DNA of 53,526 bases from positions 1-53,526 of the forward strand of contig JAFYJH010000040.1 in NCBI GenBank assembly GCA_017538195.1, in the 5' to 3' direction. The position numbers and the translations under genes are program-made. Source of the stretch: Prevotella sp. GTDB taxonomy: Bacteria; Bacteroidota; Bacteroidia; Bacteroidales; Bacteroidaceae. Below, in pieces: positions 24,932 to 33,128 of this stretch. Each line of letters starts with the position of its first letter. The first letter of the stretch is position 1. Below the pieces are notes generated by a model. The model was not told the DNA's origin, did no database searches, and saw only the letters and a list, made by a program, of their open reading frames with translations.

Positions 24932-26206
24932 ATGAGTGAACCATTGGCTGAAAGACTGCGACCGCGCTCGTTAGACGACTATGTCGGACAACAGCATCTG
25001 GTGGGCGAGGGTGCCGTTCTGCGGAAGATGATCGACGCAGGGCGCATCTCGTCGTTCATTCTTTGGGGACCGCCCGGAGTGGGAAAGACGACGCTCGCGC
25101 AAATCATCGCCAACAAGTTGGAAGTGCCGTTCTACACGCTGTCGGCGGTGACGAGCGGCGTGAAAGACGTGCGCGAAGTGATTGAAAAGGCGCGAAACGG
25201 ACGATTTTTCTCGTCGGCGTCGCCCATTTTGTTCATCGACGAAATCCATCGTTTCTCGAAATCGCAGCAGGATTCGCTGCTTGGAGCGGTCGAGCGTGGC
25301 GTGGTGACGCTGATCGGCGCGACAACGGAAAATCCGTCGTTTGAGGTGATTCGTCCGCTGCTTTCACGCTGCCAACTCTACGTGCTCAAGCCTTTGGAAA
25401 AGGACGATTTGCTGGCCTTGCTAAATCGGGCTTTGAACGAGGACATCGAACTGAAAAAACGGAAAATCGAGTTGAAGGAAACCGATGCGCTGCTGCGCTA
25501 TAGCGGTGGCGATGCTCGTAAGTTACTGAATATCTTGGAGTTAGTCGTTACAGCCGACGATGCCGAACCGCTCGTGATTACGAATGAAATCGTCGTGGCG
25601 CGTTTGCAGGAGAATCCGCTGGCCTACGACAAGGACGGCGAGATGCACTACGACATCATTTCGGCCTTCATCAAGTCGATTCGAGGCAGCGACCCCGACG
25701 CGGCTCTCTACTGGATGGCGCGGATGATTGAGGGCGGCGAAGACCCGAAATTCATCGCCCGACGACTCGTGATTTCGGCTGCCGAGGACATCGGTTTGGC
25801 GAATCCGAATGCGCTGCTGTTGGCGAATGCCGCCTTCGATGCCGTGACGAAACTCGGTTGGCCGGAGGGTCGCATTCCCTTGGCCGAGGCTGCTGTCTAT
25901 TTGGCAACTTCGCCGAAGAGCAATTCGGCCTATCTCGGAATAGATTCGGCGCTCGAACTCGTCCGTCAGACGGGAAATCTGCCTGTTCCGCTGCATCTTC
26001 GCAATGCGCCGACGGGCTTGATGAAGCAACTCGGCTACAGCGACGGCTATCGCTACAGCCACGATTTCCCCGGAAATTTCGTGGAACAACAATATCTTCC
26101 CGACGACCTCACGACGACGCGCATCTGGCACGCGCAACATTCGCCGGCGGAGGAAAAACTCTATCAGAATATGGTTCGGAATTGGGGAGAAAGGTTTAAA
26201 AATTGA
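24932..26206 (+). CDS. rarA: Replication-associated recombination protein A (RarA/MgsA)
   Basis: AAA+ clamp-loader-like ATPase acting at stalled replication forks. It has 424 residues, normal for the family. Motifs: SEPLAERLRPRSLDDYVGQQ at the N-terminus, Walker A WGPPGVGKTTLAQIIA, LSAVTSGVKDVREVIEKA, Walker B ILFIDEIHRFSKSQQDSLL, sensor 1 LIGATTENPSFEV, and sensor 2 near YSGGDARKLLNILEL. The C-terminal tetramerisation part (SDPDAALYWMARMIEGGEDP, then RRLVISAAEDIGLANP) is intact. It has its own promoter and is divergent from the acidic-tail protein gene. Confidence 0.96.
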   Translation: MSEPLAERLRPRSLDDYVGQQHLVGEGAVLRKMIDAGRISSFILWGPPGVGKTTLAQIIANKLEVPFYTLSAVTSGVKDVREVIEKARNGRFFSSASPILFIDEIHRFSKSQQDSLLGAVERGVVTLIGATTENPSFEVIRPLLSRCQLYVLKPLEKDDLLALLNRALNEDIELKKRKIELKETDALLRYSGGDARKLLNILELVVTADDAEPLVITNEIVVARLQENPLAYDKDGEMHYDIISAFIKSIRGSDPDAALYWMARMIEGGEDPKFIARRLVISAAEDIGLANPNALLLANAAFDAVTKLGWPEGRIPLAEAAVYLATSPKSNSAYLGIDSALELVRQTGNLPVPLHLRNAPTGLMKQLGYSDGYRYSHDFPGNFVEQQYLPDDLTTTRIWHAQHSPAEEKLYQNMVRNWGERFKN

Positions 26207-26294
26207 ACATTGAAGATTGAAAATTGAAAATTGTCGCTTTGACGAAAAAGTAATCATAATTCTTAATTCTTAACTATAAATTCTTAATTGACAA
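26207..26294. repeat. AT-rich tandem units (ATTGAAC / AATTCTTA)
   Basis: ATTGAACATTGAAGATTGAAA at the rarA end, then ATTCTTAATTCTTAAC units up to the next gene. The ATTGAAC unit recurs at 29660-29730 (complement) and inside livF. No promoter box is obvious in this gap. Confidence 0.55.
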
Positions 26295-27257
26295 ATGAAA
26301 ATCGTAGAACTCGACGGCTATGCCGCCAATCCCGGCGACCTTTCTTGGGAGCCGCTGAAAGCATTAGGAGAATTCACGCTTTACGACCGCACACCGCCCG
26401 AACTCGTCGTGGAACGGGCGAAAGAGGCCGATGCAATATTGATCAACAAAGTGGCAATCGACGAGAAAGTGCTCTCGCAAATGCCTCGGCTGCGCTACAT
26501 CGGCGTGTTGGCGACGGGCTACAACGTGGTGGATGTCGAAGCGGCAGCGCGTCGCGGAATCGTCGTGACGAACATTCCCGCCTACAGCACCGACAGCGTG
26601 GCGCAGATGACTTTCGCCCACATTCTGAACATCACGAATCGCGTCGAGCATTACGCCCGACAATCGCGTGAAGGCCGATGGAGCAGCAATCCCGATTTTT
26701 GCTATTGGGACACGCCGCTCGTCGAACTTTCGGGAAAAACGCTCGGAATTGTCGGTTTCGGAAACATCGGAAAGAGCGTCGCCGCCATCGCCCGACAGTT
26801 CGGAATGGACGTGTTCGCCTACACGAGCAAAAATTCCAGCGATTTGCCAGAAGGCATCCAGAAAACCACGCTCGACGGCCTTTTTGCCACGAGCGACATC
26901 CTCTCGCTGCATTGTCCGCTCACGCCGCAGACGCGCCACCTGATTGATGCCGAAGCCTTGTCGAAAATGAAGCAGGACAGCATCCTCATCAACACGGGAC
27001 GCGGTCCGTTGGTCGATGAACAGGCCGTTGCCGACGCGCTCGCTTCGGGTCATCTTCTGGCCTACGGAGCCGATGTTTTGAGCGACGAGCCGCCTTTGGC
27101 CGACAATCCGCTGCTGAAACAGCCCAACGCCTTCATCACGCCCCACATCGCTTGGGCCACGCTCGAAGCCCGACAGCGACTGATGGACATTTGCGTGGCG
27201 AATCTCCGCGCATTCATCGACGGAACGCCGCAAAACGACGTAACAAAACACATTTGA
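26295..27257 (+). CDS. D-2-hydroxyacid dehydrogenase (glycerate dehydrogenase-like)
   Basis: NAD(P)-dependent oxidoreductase of the D-isomer 2-hydroxyacid family, 320 residues. Seen: substrate-domain start VELDGYAANPGDLSWEPL, VLATGYNVVDVEAAARRGI, NIPAYSTDSVAQMTF, the Rossmann motif LGIVGFGNIGKSVAAIARQF, the catalytic Arg in LINTGRGPLVDEQAVADAL, the acidic relay residue in YGADVLSDEPP, and the catalytic His in AFITPHIAWATLEARQR. The substrate is probably hydroxypyruvate/glycerate, but the exact 2-hydroxyacid is uncertain. It ends just before a hairpin that serves the opposite-strand tRNA gene. Confidence 0.9.
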   Translation: MKIVELDGYAANPGDLSWEPLKALGEFTLYDRTPPELVVERAKEADAILINKVAIDEKVLSQMPRLRYIGVLATGYNVVDVEAAARRGIVVTNIPAYSTDSVAQMTFAHILNITNRVEHYARQSREGRWSSNPDFCYWDTPLVELSGKTLGIVGFGNIGKSVAAIARQFGMDVFAYTSKNSSDLPEGIQKTTLDGLFATSDILSLHCPLTPQTRHLIDAEALSKMKQDSILINTGRGPLVDEQAVADALASGHLLAYGADVLSDEPPLADNPLLKQPNAFITPHIAWATLEARQRLMDICVANLRAFIDGTPQNDVTKHI

Positions 27258-27260
27258 CAT

Positions 27261-27302
27261 AAAAAGAGGTGCCCCGCTTGGACTAAAAGTCTTTTGCGGG
27301 GC
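27261..27302 (-). terminator. Terminator of the tRNA-Phe transcript
   Basis: On the minus strand GCCCCGC (27302-27296), an internal small hairpin, GCGGGGC (27277-27271), then CTCTTTTT. It lies 16 bases downstream of the tRNA 3' end. Confidence 0.7.
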
Positions 27303-27317
27303 TGATGAAAGGAGGAG

Positions 27318-27390
27318 TGGTGCCACCAGGAATCGAACCGGGGACACACGGATTTTCAGTCCGATGCTCTACCAACTGAGCTATGGCACC
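27318..27390 (-). tRNA. tRNA-Phe (anticodon GAA)
   Basis: A 73-base cloverleaf on the minus strand. Acceptor GGTGCCA pairs with TGGCACC, the D arm is GCTC-AGTTGGTA-GAGC, the anticodon stem is CGGA/TCCG with loop CTGAAAA (GAA), and the T arm is CCCGG-TTCGATT-CCTGG. The discriminator is A and CCA is not encoded. Confidence 0.97.
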
Positions 27391-27446
27391 CCATTTTTCA
27401 CATTTCCTTTCGTGTTGCTAATGCGCTCGATTGCGTTTAGCGGGTG

Positions 27447-27454
27447 CAAAGGTA
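27447..27454 (-). promoter_or_regulatory. -7 box of tRNA-Phe within a conserved motif
   Basis: TACCTTTG on the minus strand, about 57 bases before the tRNA 5' end. The plus-strand surroundings GCGGGTGCAAAGGTACGAA match those of the secA promoter exactly. Confidence 0.65.
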
Positions 27455-27549
27455 CGAATATTTTCCGATTCTTCCAAATTTTTTGGACTTTTTTTTCTTT
27501 TTTGATGAAAAAATCTTTGTCGAGCGTGGTTTTTTCTCGATTTTTATTG

Positions 27550-27557
27550 TATCTTTG
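27550..27557 (+). promoter_or_regulatory. -7 box of the epimerase gene
   Basis: TATCTTTG, 60 bases before the ATG at 27618. The leader contains ACGGGAATCGCATCCGT, a small imperfect palindrome. The -33 box is poor. Confidence 0.55.
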
Positions 27558-27617
27558 CCACAAATTCAAAACAACAACCCATTACGGGAATCGCATCCGT
27601 AAAAAAATAGTTGAACT

Positions 27618-28646
27618 ATGAAAATTTTAGTGACAGGAGCCGCCGGATTCATCGGCTCGAAACTGATGCAGAAATTGGCCGAGAGAGGCGATGAAATCGT
27701 CGGAATCGACAATATCAACGACTACTACGACCCACGGCTGAAGTACGGTCGGCTACGCGAGTGCGGCATTGCGACCGACGCGCCGGAAATCGAGTGGGGG
27801 AGTGAGATTCGGAGCACGACGCTGCCGAATTGCCGCTTCATTCGGATGGCCATCGACGACAAAACCGCGCTCGACCGCCTGATGGAACGCGAAAGGTTCC
27901 AAAAGGTCGTGAATATGGCGGCGCAGGCCGGTGTGCGCTACAGCATCACGAACCCTTACGCCTACCTGCAAAGCAACATCGTGGGCTTTCTGAACGTGCT
28001 CGAAGCGTGTCGGAACTACGGCGTCGAGCATCTGATTTACGCCTCGTCGAGTTCGGTTTACGGGATGAACGCGAAGGTTCCGTACAGCGAGGACGACAAG
28101 GTCGCGCAGCCCGTGAGCCTTTATGCCGCGTCGAAAATGAGCAACGAACTGATGGCGCACGCCTACAGCAAACTCTACGGTTTTGCGACTACCGGCCTGC
28201 GATTTTTCACGGTCTATGGTCCTTGGGGACGGCCCGATATGTCGCCGATGCTTTTCGCACGCGCCATCAGCAAGGGCGAGCCGATCAAGGTCTTTAATAA
28301 TGGCGATATGATTCGCGATTTCACGTACATCGACGACATCGCCGAGGGTACGATTTGCGCCATCGACCATCAACCAGAGGCGTCAGAAGTGCCGTTCAAG
28401 GTGTATAACATCGGTTGCAGCAACCCCGTGAAACTGATGGATTTCATCGAGGAAATGGAGTCGGCTTTCGGTCAGCCTGCGCAGAAAAATTTCCTGCCGA
28501 TGCAGCCCGGCGATGTCTATCAGACGAATGCCGACACGTCGAAACTTGAAGCCGAATGTGGCTACAAACCTCACTGGAAATTGCACGACGGCATCGCGAA
28601 TTTTGCAGCGTGGTACAAGTCGTATAAGAATCCTTTAAAAGACTAA
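27618..28646 (+). CDS. NAD-dependent epimerase, UDP-glucuronate 4-epimerase type
   Basis: Extended short-chain dehydrogenase/reductase of 342 residues that interconverts nucleotide sugars. Visible: the NAD-binding motif VTGAAGFIGSKLMQKL, DNINDYYDPRLKYGRL (typical of UDP-glucuronate/galacturonate epimerases), MAAQAGVRYSITNPYAYLQS, the catalytic SSSSVYG and YAASK, LRFFTVYGPWGRPDM, and RDFTYIDDIAEG. Product UDP-galacturonate is the best guess and would feed surface glycan synthesis. The next genes are for sialic acid breakdown, 46 bases further on, with no promoter seen between. UDP-glucose 4-epimerase is a less likely alternative. Confidence 0.88.
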   Translation: MKILVTGAAGFIGSKLMQKLAERGDEIVGIDNINDYYDPRLKYGRLRECGIATDAPEIEWGSEIRSTTLPNCRFIRMAIDDKTALDRLMERERFQKVVNMAAQAGVRYSITNPYAYLQSNIVGFLNVLEACRNYGVEHLIYASSSSVYGMNAKVPYSEDDKVAQPVSLYAASKMSNELMAHAYSKLYGFATTGLRFFTVYGPWGRPDMSPMLFARAISKGEPIKVFNNGDMIRDFTYIDDIAEGTICAIDHQPEASEVPFKVYNIGCSNPVKLMDFIEEMESAFGQPAQKNFLPMQPGDVYQTNADTSKLEAECGYKPHWKLHDGIANFAAWYKSYKNPLKD

Positions 28647-28692
28647 TATACAATCGTTTAAATAATAATTATTAAATAAAAAATTTAGGATT

Positions 28693-29610
28693 ATGGAAAA
28701 GATTATTGGATTGATTGATGCACCGTTTACACCGATGCATCCGAATGGCGACATCAACCTCGAACCCATCGAGGCTTACGCCAAAATGTTGCACAAAAAC
28801 GGGCTGAAAGGCGTGTTTATCAACGGTTCGTCGGGCGAGGGCTATATGCTCACGACCGAGGAGAGAATGGCGCTGGCCGAGCGTTGGATGGCGGTGAAGC
28901 CCGAAGGTTTCAAAGTCATCGTTCACGTGGGCAGTTGCTGTCTGCGCGAGAGCAAGAAACTGGCCGCCCACGCTGCGGAAATTGGCGCTTGGGGCATTGG
29001 TTCGATGGCTCCGCCGTTCCCGAAAATCGGTCGCATCGAGGAACTCGTGAAATATTGCGAAGAAATCGCTGCTGCCGCGCCCGAATTGCCCTTCTATTAC
29101 TACCATATTCCCGCGTTCAACGGCGCGTTTCTGCCGATGCTCGACCTGCTGAAGGCTGTCGATGGGCGGATTCCGAACTTTGCAGGCATCAAATACACGT
29201 TTGAGAGCCTGTACGAGTACAACCAATGCCGGCTCTACAAAGGCGGAAAATTCGATATGCTGCACGGTCAAGACGAGACGATTCTGCCGAGTCTGGCGCA
29301 GGGTGGCGCGCAGGGTGGCATCGGCGGAACGACCAATTACAACGGTCGCGAACTCGTCGGAATCATCGAGGCGTGGAGTAGGGGAGACATTGAAACTGCC
29401 CGTGAAAAGCAGAATTTCTCGCAGGAGGTCATCAACGTGATTTGCAACTATCGCGGCAACATCGTGGGCGGCAAGCGAATCATGAAACTCATCGGTTTCG
29501 ACCTCGGTCCGAATCGTGTGCCGTTCCGCAATATGACCGACGAGGAAGAACGCGCAATGAAGGCTGAGTTGGAGGCCATCGGATTTTTCGAGAGGTGCAA
29601 CAAGTTTTAA
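28693..29610 (+). CDS. nanA: N-acetylneuraminate lyase
   Basis: Class I aldolase of the DHDPS/NAL family, 305 residues, splitting sialic acid into pyruvate and N-acetylmannosamine. Motifs: GLIDAPFTPMHPNGDINLEP, the pyruvate-binding GVFINGSSGEGYMLTTEER, the catalytic Tyr in LPFYYYHIPAFNG, the Schiff-base Lys in FAGIKYTFESLYEY, and GGIGGTTNYNG. GSSGEG and YYYHIP favour sialic acid lyase over dihydrodipicolinate synthase. The AGE-type epimerase downstream fits the nan pathway as known in Bacteroides fragilis. Confidence 0.85.
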   Translation: MEKIIGLIDAPFTPMHPNGDINLEPIEAYAKMLHKNGLKGVFINGSSGEGYMLTTEERMALAERWMAVKPEGFKVIVHVGSCCLRESKKLAAHAAEIGAWGIGSMAPPFPKIGRIEELVKYCEEIAAAAPELPFYYYHIPAFNGAFLPMLDLLKAVDGRIPNFAGIKYTFESLYEYNQCRLYKGGKFDMLHGQDETILPSLAQGGAQGGIGGTTNYNGRELVGIIEAWSRGDIETAREKQNFSQEVINVICNYRGNIVGGKRIMKLIGFDLGPNRVPFRNMTDEEERAMKAELEAIGFFERCNKF

Positions 29611-29736
29611 AAGTTAAAAGATTAAAAAATTAAAGAGTTAAAGAGTTGATTCATTGAAAAATTCAAGGTTGAATGTTCAATAATGTTCAATGTTCAATAA
29701 TTTTCAATGTTCAATCTTCAATGTTCAATATAAAAA
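29611..29736. repeat. AT-rich repeat tract (TTAAAGAG and GTTCAAT units)
   Basis: The nanA-epimerase gap starts with AAAGTTAAAAGATTAAA-type units and continues with six or more GTTCAAT/TTCAATGTTCAAT units, the complement of the ATTGAAC heptamer. No other feature is seen there. Confidence 0.65.
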
Positions 29737-30927
29737 ATGGATACAAAACAATATCTTTCCGACTGGGCGGCTCGCTATAAGAGCGATTTGACCAAAAACA
29801 TCATGCCGTTTTGGCTGAAAAACGGTTTGGACCGCCAAAATGGAGGCGTTTACACCTGCCTCAATCGCGACGGAAGCCTGATGGACACGACGAAGTCCGT
29901 CTGGTTTCAAGGTCGATTTGCCTTCACGTGCGCGTATGCGCATAATAATGTGGAAAAACGCCCCGAATGGCTCGACGCAGCGAAGAAAACCCTCGATTTC
30001 ATCGAGAAATACTGCTTCGACGACGACGGCCACATGTATTTTTCCGTGACAGCCGACGGTCGTCCGTTGCGCAAGCGTCGCTACGTATTTTCTGAGACTT
30101 TCGCGGCCATTGCGATGTCCGAATACGCTTTGGCGATAGGCGACAAGAGCTATGCCGAGAAAGCGATGCACGTTTTCAACGACATTCAGCGATTCCTCTC
30201 GACACCCGGCTATCTGACACCGAAATTCGAGGCTGGCGTGGAGCTGCAAGGCCATTCCATCATCATGATTCTCATCAACGTGGCCTCGCGCTTGCGCACC
30301 GTCTGCGACGATCCGAAACTCACCGCGCAAATCGACGATTCCATCGAGAAACTGCGCAAATATTTCATCCATCCCGAATTCAAATGCCTGCTCGAAACCG
30401 TCGGTCCGAATGGCGAATTCATCGACACGAACCTGTCGCGAACCATCAATCCCGGCCACTGCATCGAAACCGCGTGGTTCATCATGGAAGAAGCCGCCCA
30501 TCGCGGTTGGGACGAGGATTTGAAGCAACTCTCGTTGCAGATTTTCGACTGGTCGTGGGACTGGGGCTGGGACGAGGAATTTGGTGGCATCATCAACTTC
30601 CGCGACTGCCGCAATCTGCCGCCACAGGACTATTCGCAGGACATGAAATTCTGGTGGCCGCAGTGCGAAACCATCATCATGACGCTGTATGCGTACTTGG
30701 CGACGGGCGACGAAAAGTACCTCGAAATGCACAAAACAATCAGCGACTGGACGTACAAACATTTCCCCGACGCGGAATTTCCAGAGTGGTACGGCTACCT
30801 GCACCGCGACGGAACCGTGGCGCAACCTGCGAAGGGCAACCTCTACAAAGGACCGTTCCACATTCCGCGAATGATGGTGAAGTCGTATGTGCTGTGTAAT
30901 CAGATTTTGAAGAAAATTTTAATATAA
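29737..30927 (+). CDS. AGE-family N-acylglucosamine 2-epimerase
   Basis: Renin-binding-protein/AGE-type (alpha/alpha)6-barrel epimerase of 396 residues. In Bacteroides this type (called NanE there) turns N-acetylmannosamine into N-acetylglucosamine, the step after the sialic acid lyase. Sequence signs: NIMPFWLKNGLDRQNGGVYT, SVWFQGRFAFTCAYAHN, RRYVFSETFAAIAMSEYA, NPGHCIETAWFIMEEA with the catalytic His, and KFWWPQCETIIMTLYAYL and YGYLHRDGTVAQPAKGNLYK near the C-terminus with the second His. Full length and intact. No transporter for sialic acid is in the window. Confidence 0.88.
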   Translation: MDTKQYLSDWAARYKSDLTKNIMPFWLKNGLDRQNGGVYTCLNRDGSLMDTTKSVWFQGRFAFTCAYAHNNVEKRPEWLDAAKKTLDFIEKYCFDDDGHMYFSVTADGRPLRKRRYVFSETFAAIAMSEYALAIGDKSYAEKAMHVFNDIQRFLSTPGYLTPKFEAGVELQGHSIIMILINVASRLRTVCDDPKLTAQIDDSIEKLRKYFIHPEFKCLLETVGPNGEFIDTNLSRTINPGHCIETAWFIMEEAAHRGWDEDLKQLSLQIFDWSWDWGWDEEFGGIINFRDCRNLPPQDYSQDMKFWWPQCETIIMTLYAYLATGDEKYLEMHKTISDWTYKHFPDAEFPEWYGYLHRDGTVAQPAKGNLYKGPFHIPRMMVKSYVLCNQILKKILI

Positions 30928-30932
30928 TCCTC

Positions 30933-32111
30933 TTATTCAGGCCAAATATTGCTTAATTGTTCGAATAGTTCGGGAATAAATACCGTATTGAGATTCTCCT
31001 CGCCAATTCTTACCATTATCAAATTCTTGTATGGATTCACATAAAGAACTTGTGCGCAAATGCCCAGAGCATAATAGCCTGGGCTTTGCGTTTTTTTTGC
31101 TCCATAACTGCTTGAATTATACCAATTGAAGTGATAGCCGCCATTGCTGGCATCATACTCGGTCGATTGCCGTATCCAGTCTTCACTCACGATGCGCTTG
31201 CCGTCCCATAATCCACGGTTCAGATACAGACGTCCTATCTTTGCCAGATCTTTCATGGTTAGCGTGATACCGCCAAAAGTATGAGGCACCCGATGTTTGC
31301 GGCTGTCTATATCTATTAGCGCTGGCGACTCCATCTGTAGCGGCTTCCAAACCTTCTCGCTCAGATAGTCAGCAAAATGTTTGTTTGAAGCGCGCTCTAT
31401 CACTATCCCCAAAATCTGCGATGTCATACTTTCGTAGTGGTGCTTTGTGCCCGGCTCGTCCTGAAATTTTAGTCCTCGTATCTGCTTCATCACATTGTGT
31501 CCATAGTTCAATCTGGCTATGGCTAAAAGCCGTTTCAGGTGCTTCAAACGGAATTCATACGTATCGTCAAAATCCAGTCCGCTCTGCATATCAAGCAGGT
31601 GCTTGATAGTGAGGCGTTTCCACATCGGGTCTTTATTCGCAAGTTCTGGCAGATAGTCCGTTACAGCATCGTCAATACTGCGTATATATCTATCATCCAC
31701 AGCGATGCCGCACATAAGCGACGTAATGGATTTGGAAACAGAGAACACTGTGGCCAAACGGTCGGACGTGATGTCACCCCAATACTTCTCATAGACAATG
31801 CTGTCGTTCTGGATAATAAGCACGCCTTGTGTCTTGCTTTTGCCGTTCATAGCATCTGTAAATGTGACATTCTTATAATATTTTCCTTGATTATAGAAAT
31901 GTAATGTGTCTATCCAGTTGGCCTTAGACTCTGCTACAGGAAACTGAAAAGTCTGTTTGCCGTTGGCAATAGTGTCATGAGGGTGATGATTGAAACTATA
32001 GATGCCTGGCCCGTCTTTGCCATCAGCCAAATAGCCTCTAATGACAGAACAAGAGACGAGGAAGAAGGCCGCAAACATCATAAATGCAATTCTCCAAATC
32101 TTTGTTTTCAT
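30933..32111 (-). CDS. Serine hydrolase lipoprotein (class C beta-lactamase fold)
   Basis: Exported lipoprotein of 392 residues (lipobox FFLVSC, Cys near residue 21) with the beta-lactamase/DD-peptidase fold. The nucleophile motif SVSK is at residues 124-127 (ATVFSVSKSITSLMCG). HLLDMQSGLDFDDTYE and GTKHHYESMTSQILGIVIE follow; the second motif Tyr lies in YES rather than the usual YxN. It ends with PYKNLIMVRIGEENL. Relatives cleave varied esters or peptides, so the substrate is unknown. It is convergent with the AGE epimerase gene, five bases apart. Base composition is more AT-rich than the neighbours to its left. Confidence 0.85.
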   Translation of the reverse strand: MKTKIWRIAFMMFAAFFLVSCSVIRGYLADGKDGPGIYSFNHHPHDTIANGKQTFQFPVAESKANWIDTLHFYNQGKYYKNVTFTDAMNGKSKTQGVLIIQNDSIVYEKYWGDITSDRLATVFSVSKSITSLMCGIAVDDRYIRSIDDAVTDYLPELANKDPMWKRLTIKHLLDMQSGLDFDDTYEFRLKHLKRLLAIARLNYGHNVMKQIRGLKFQDEPGTKHHYESMTSQILGIVIERASNKHFADYLSEKVWKPLQMESPALIDIDSRKHRVPHTFGGITLTMKDLAKIGRLYLNRGLWDGKRIVSEDWIRQSTEYDASNGGYHFNWYNSSSYGAKKTQSPGYYALGICAQVLYVNPYKNLIMVRIGEENLNTVFIPELFEQLSNIWPE

Positions 32112-32241
32112 TTGCCTTTTTATTTATTTTGTCCCATTTTTATTCATGAGGGCGAGCAAGTGTTATTGACTTCTATTTAACATAATGCCGATTATGTGCA
32201 AAATTGGCATTTCAAACCCGACGGCGGAAAAAATGGCAGTT

Positions 32242-32460
32242 TTACGCCTCAAACCCTTTCGTGCTGATGGTTTTGATGACGTCGTTGATGCCGAGTTCGT
32301 GGAATCCATTTTTGCGGACGGCCTCGGCAGCGTGTTGTTCCGCTTCGGTTTCCTCTGCGGAATGTTGGTAAACCATGTGGTTCGATTTCAATTCGGCAAT
32401 CGCCCAACCACACAACGAAATGCAAACGATCAATGCAATAAAAATCAATACTGTGTACAT
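32242..32460 (-). CDS. Small single-span membrane protein
   Basis: Product of 72 residues: an N-terminal hydrophobic helix (TVLIFIALIVCISLCGWAIA), then a polar, acidic C-terminal part (SAEETEAEQHAAEAVRKNG and GINDVIKTISTKGFEA). It starts four bases after the maf stop on the same strand, so it is probably in the maf operon. I do not recognise a family. The position and a sensible membrane topology are the reasons to call it real. Confidence 0.6.
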   Translation of the reverse strand: MYTVLIFIALIVCISLCGWAIAELKSNHMVYQHSAEETEAEQHAAEAVRKNGFHELGINDVIKTISTKGFEA

Positions 32461-32464
32461 AATT

Positions 32465-33061
32465 TTAAAGTTTTAATGTTTTGTCAAAATCTTGAAAATT
32501 CAATCCAAATTCCTTGCAAAGAACCTCGTGGATTCGCTGCACGGGAAAGCCCATCACGTTGAAATAACTGCCCGAAAGCGAGGTCACGCCGATGTAGCCA
32601 ATCCACTCTTGAATGCCGTATGCGCCGGCCTTGTCAAGCGGTTTGTAATACCTCAGATAGTACGAAATTTCGGCCTCGCTGAGCGATTTGAACGTAACTT
32701 CCGACACGACGGAAAACGAGGTCTGTTTAACATAATTCTTCAATGTCACACCCGTAATTACGCGATGCGTCCGACCACTCAAACGCCGCAACATCGCCGC
32801 AGCGTCGGCTAAATCGCGCGGTTTTCCGAGCACTTCGCCGTCGAGAACGACGATGGTGTCGGCTGTGATGACGATTTCATCCTCGGCCACAGCGTATGCC
32901 GCCGCCTTTTTCCGTGCGACAAACTCCGCGATTTCGTCCGTCGGCAAATCGTCGGGAAAACTTTCGTCAATCCCGCTGACAACGCGCACTTCAAAGGGAA
33001 TGTCGAGGCCAGCCAACAATTCGCGTCGTCGCGGTGAATTACTCGATAAAATCAGCTTCAT
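32465..33061 (-). CDS. maf: Maf-type nucleoside triphosphate pyrophosphatase
   Basis: Maf/YhdE-like pyrophosphatase of 198 residues that hydrolyses dTTP/UTP or modified nucleotides. It begins LILSSNSPRRRELLAGL (the S-x-S-x-R-R motif binding the phosphates), then GIDESFPDDLPTDEI, ITADTIVVLDGEVLGKP with the metal-binding Asp, and GAYGIQEWIGYIGVTSLSGSY near the end. The open frame goes on upstream to 33151, but that part is the translated dispersed repeat. The ATG at 33061 gives the family start. Upstream lies the KdsC-like gene, downstream the small membrane protein. Confidence 0.92.
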   Translation of the reverse strand: MKLILSSNSPRRRELLAGLDIPFEVRVVSGIDESFPDDLPTDEIAEFVARKKAAAYAVAEDEIVITADTIVVLDGEVLGKPRDLADAAAMLRRLSGRTHRVITGVTLKNYVKQTSFSVVSEVTFKSLSEAEISYYLRYYKPLDKAGAYGIQEWIGYIGVTSLSGSYFNVMGFPVQRIHEVLCKEFGLNFQDFDKTLKL

Positions 33062-33127
33062 GGCAATTGATAATTGATAATTGATAATTACTTCCCTTCG
33101 GTCAGTGACCGTTGGTTGACAATTGGG
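33062..33127. repeat. Dispersed repeat, copy 3 (inverted)
   Basis: AATTGATAATTGATAATTGATAA units, then the inverted core at 33086-33115 (GGTCAGTGACCGTTGG). It fills the gap between the KdsC-like gene and maf and would be transcribed within the operon. Confidence 0.8.
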
Positions 33128-33128
33128 A

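Noticed and set aside
29611..29736. Tandem short repeats that might be a CRISPR array
   Set aside because: Units are 7-8 bases without unique spacers, and there are no cas genes.
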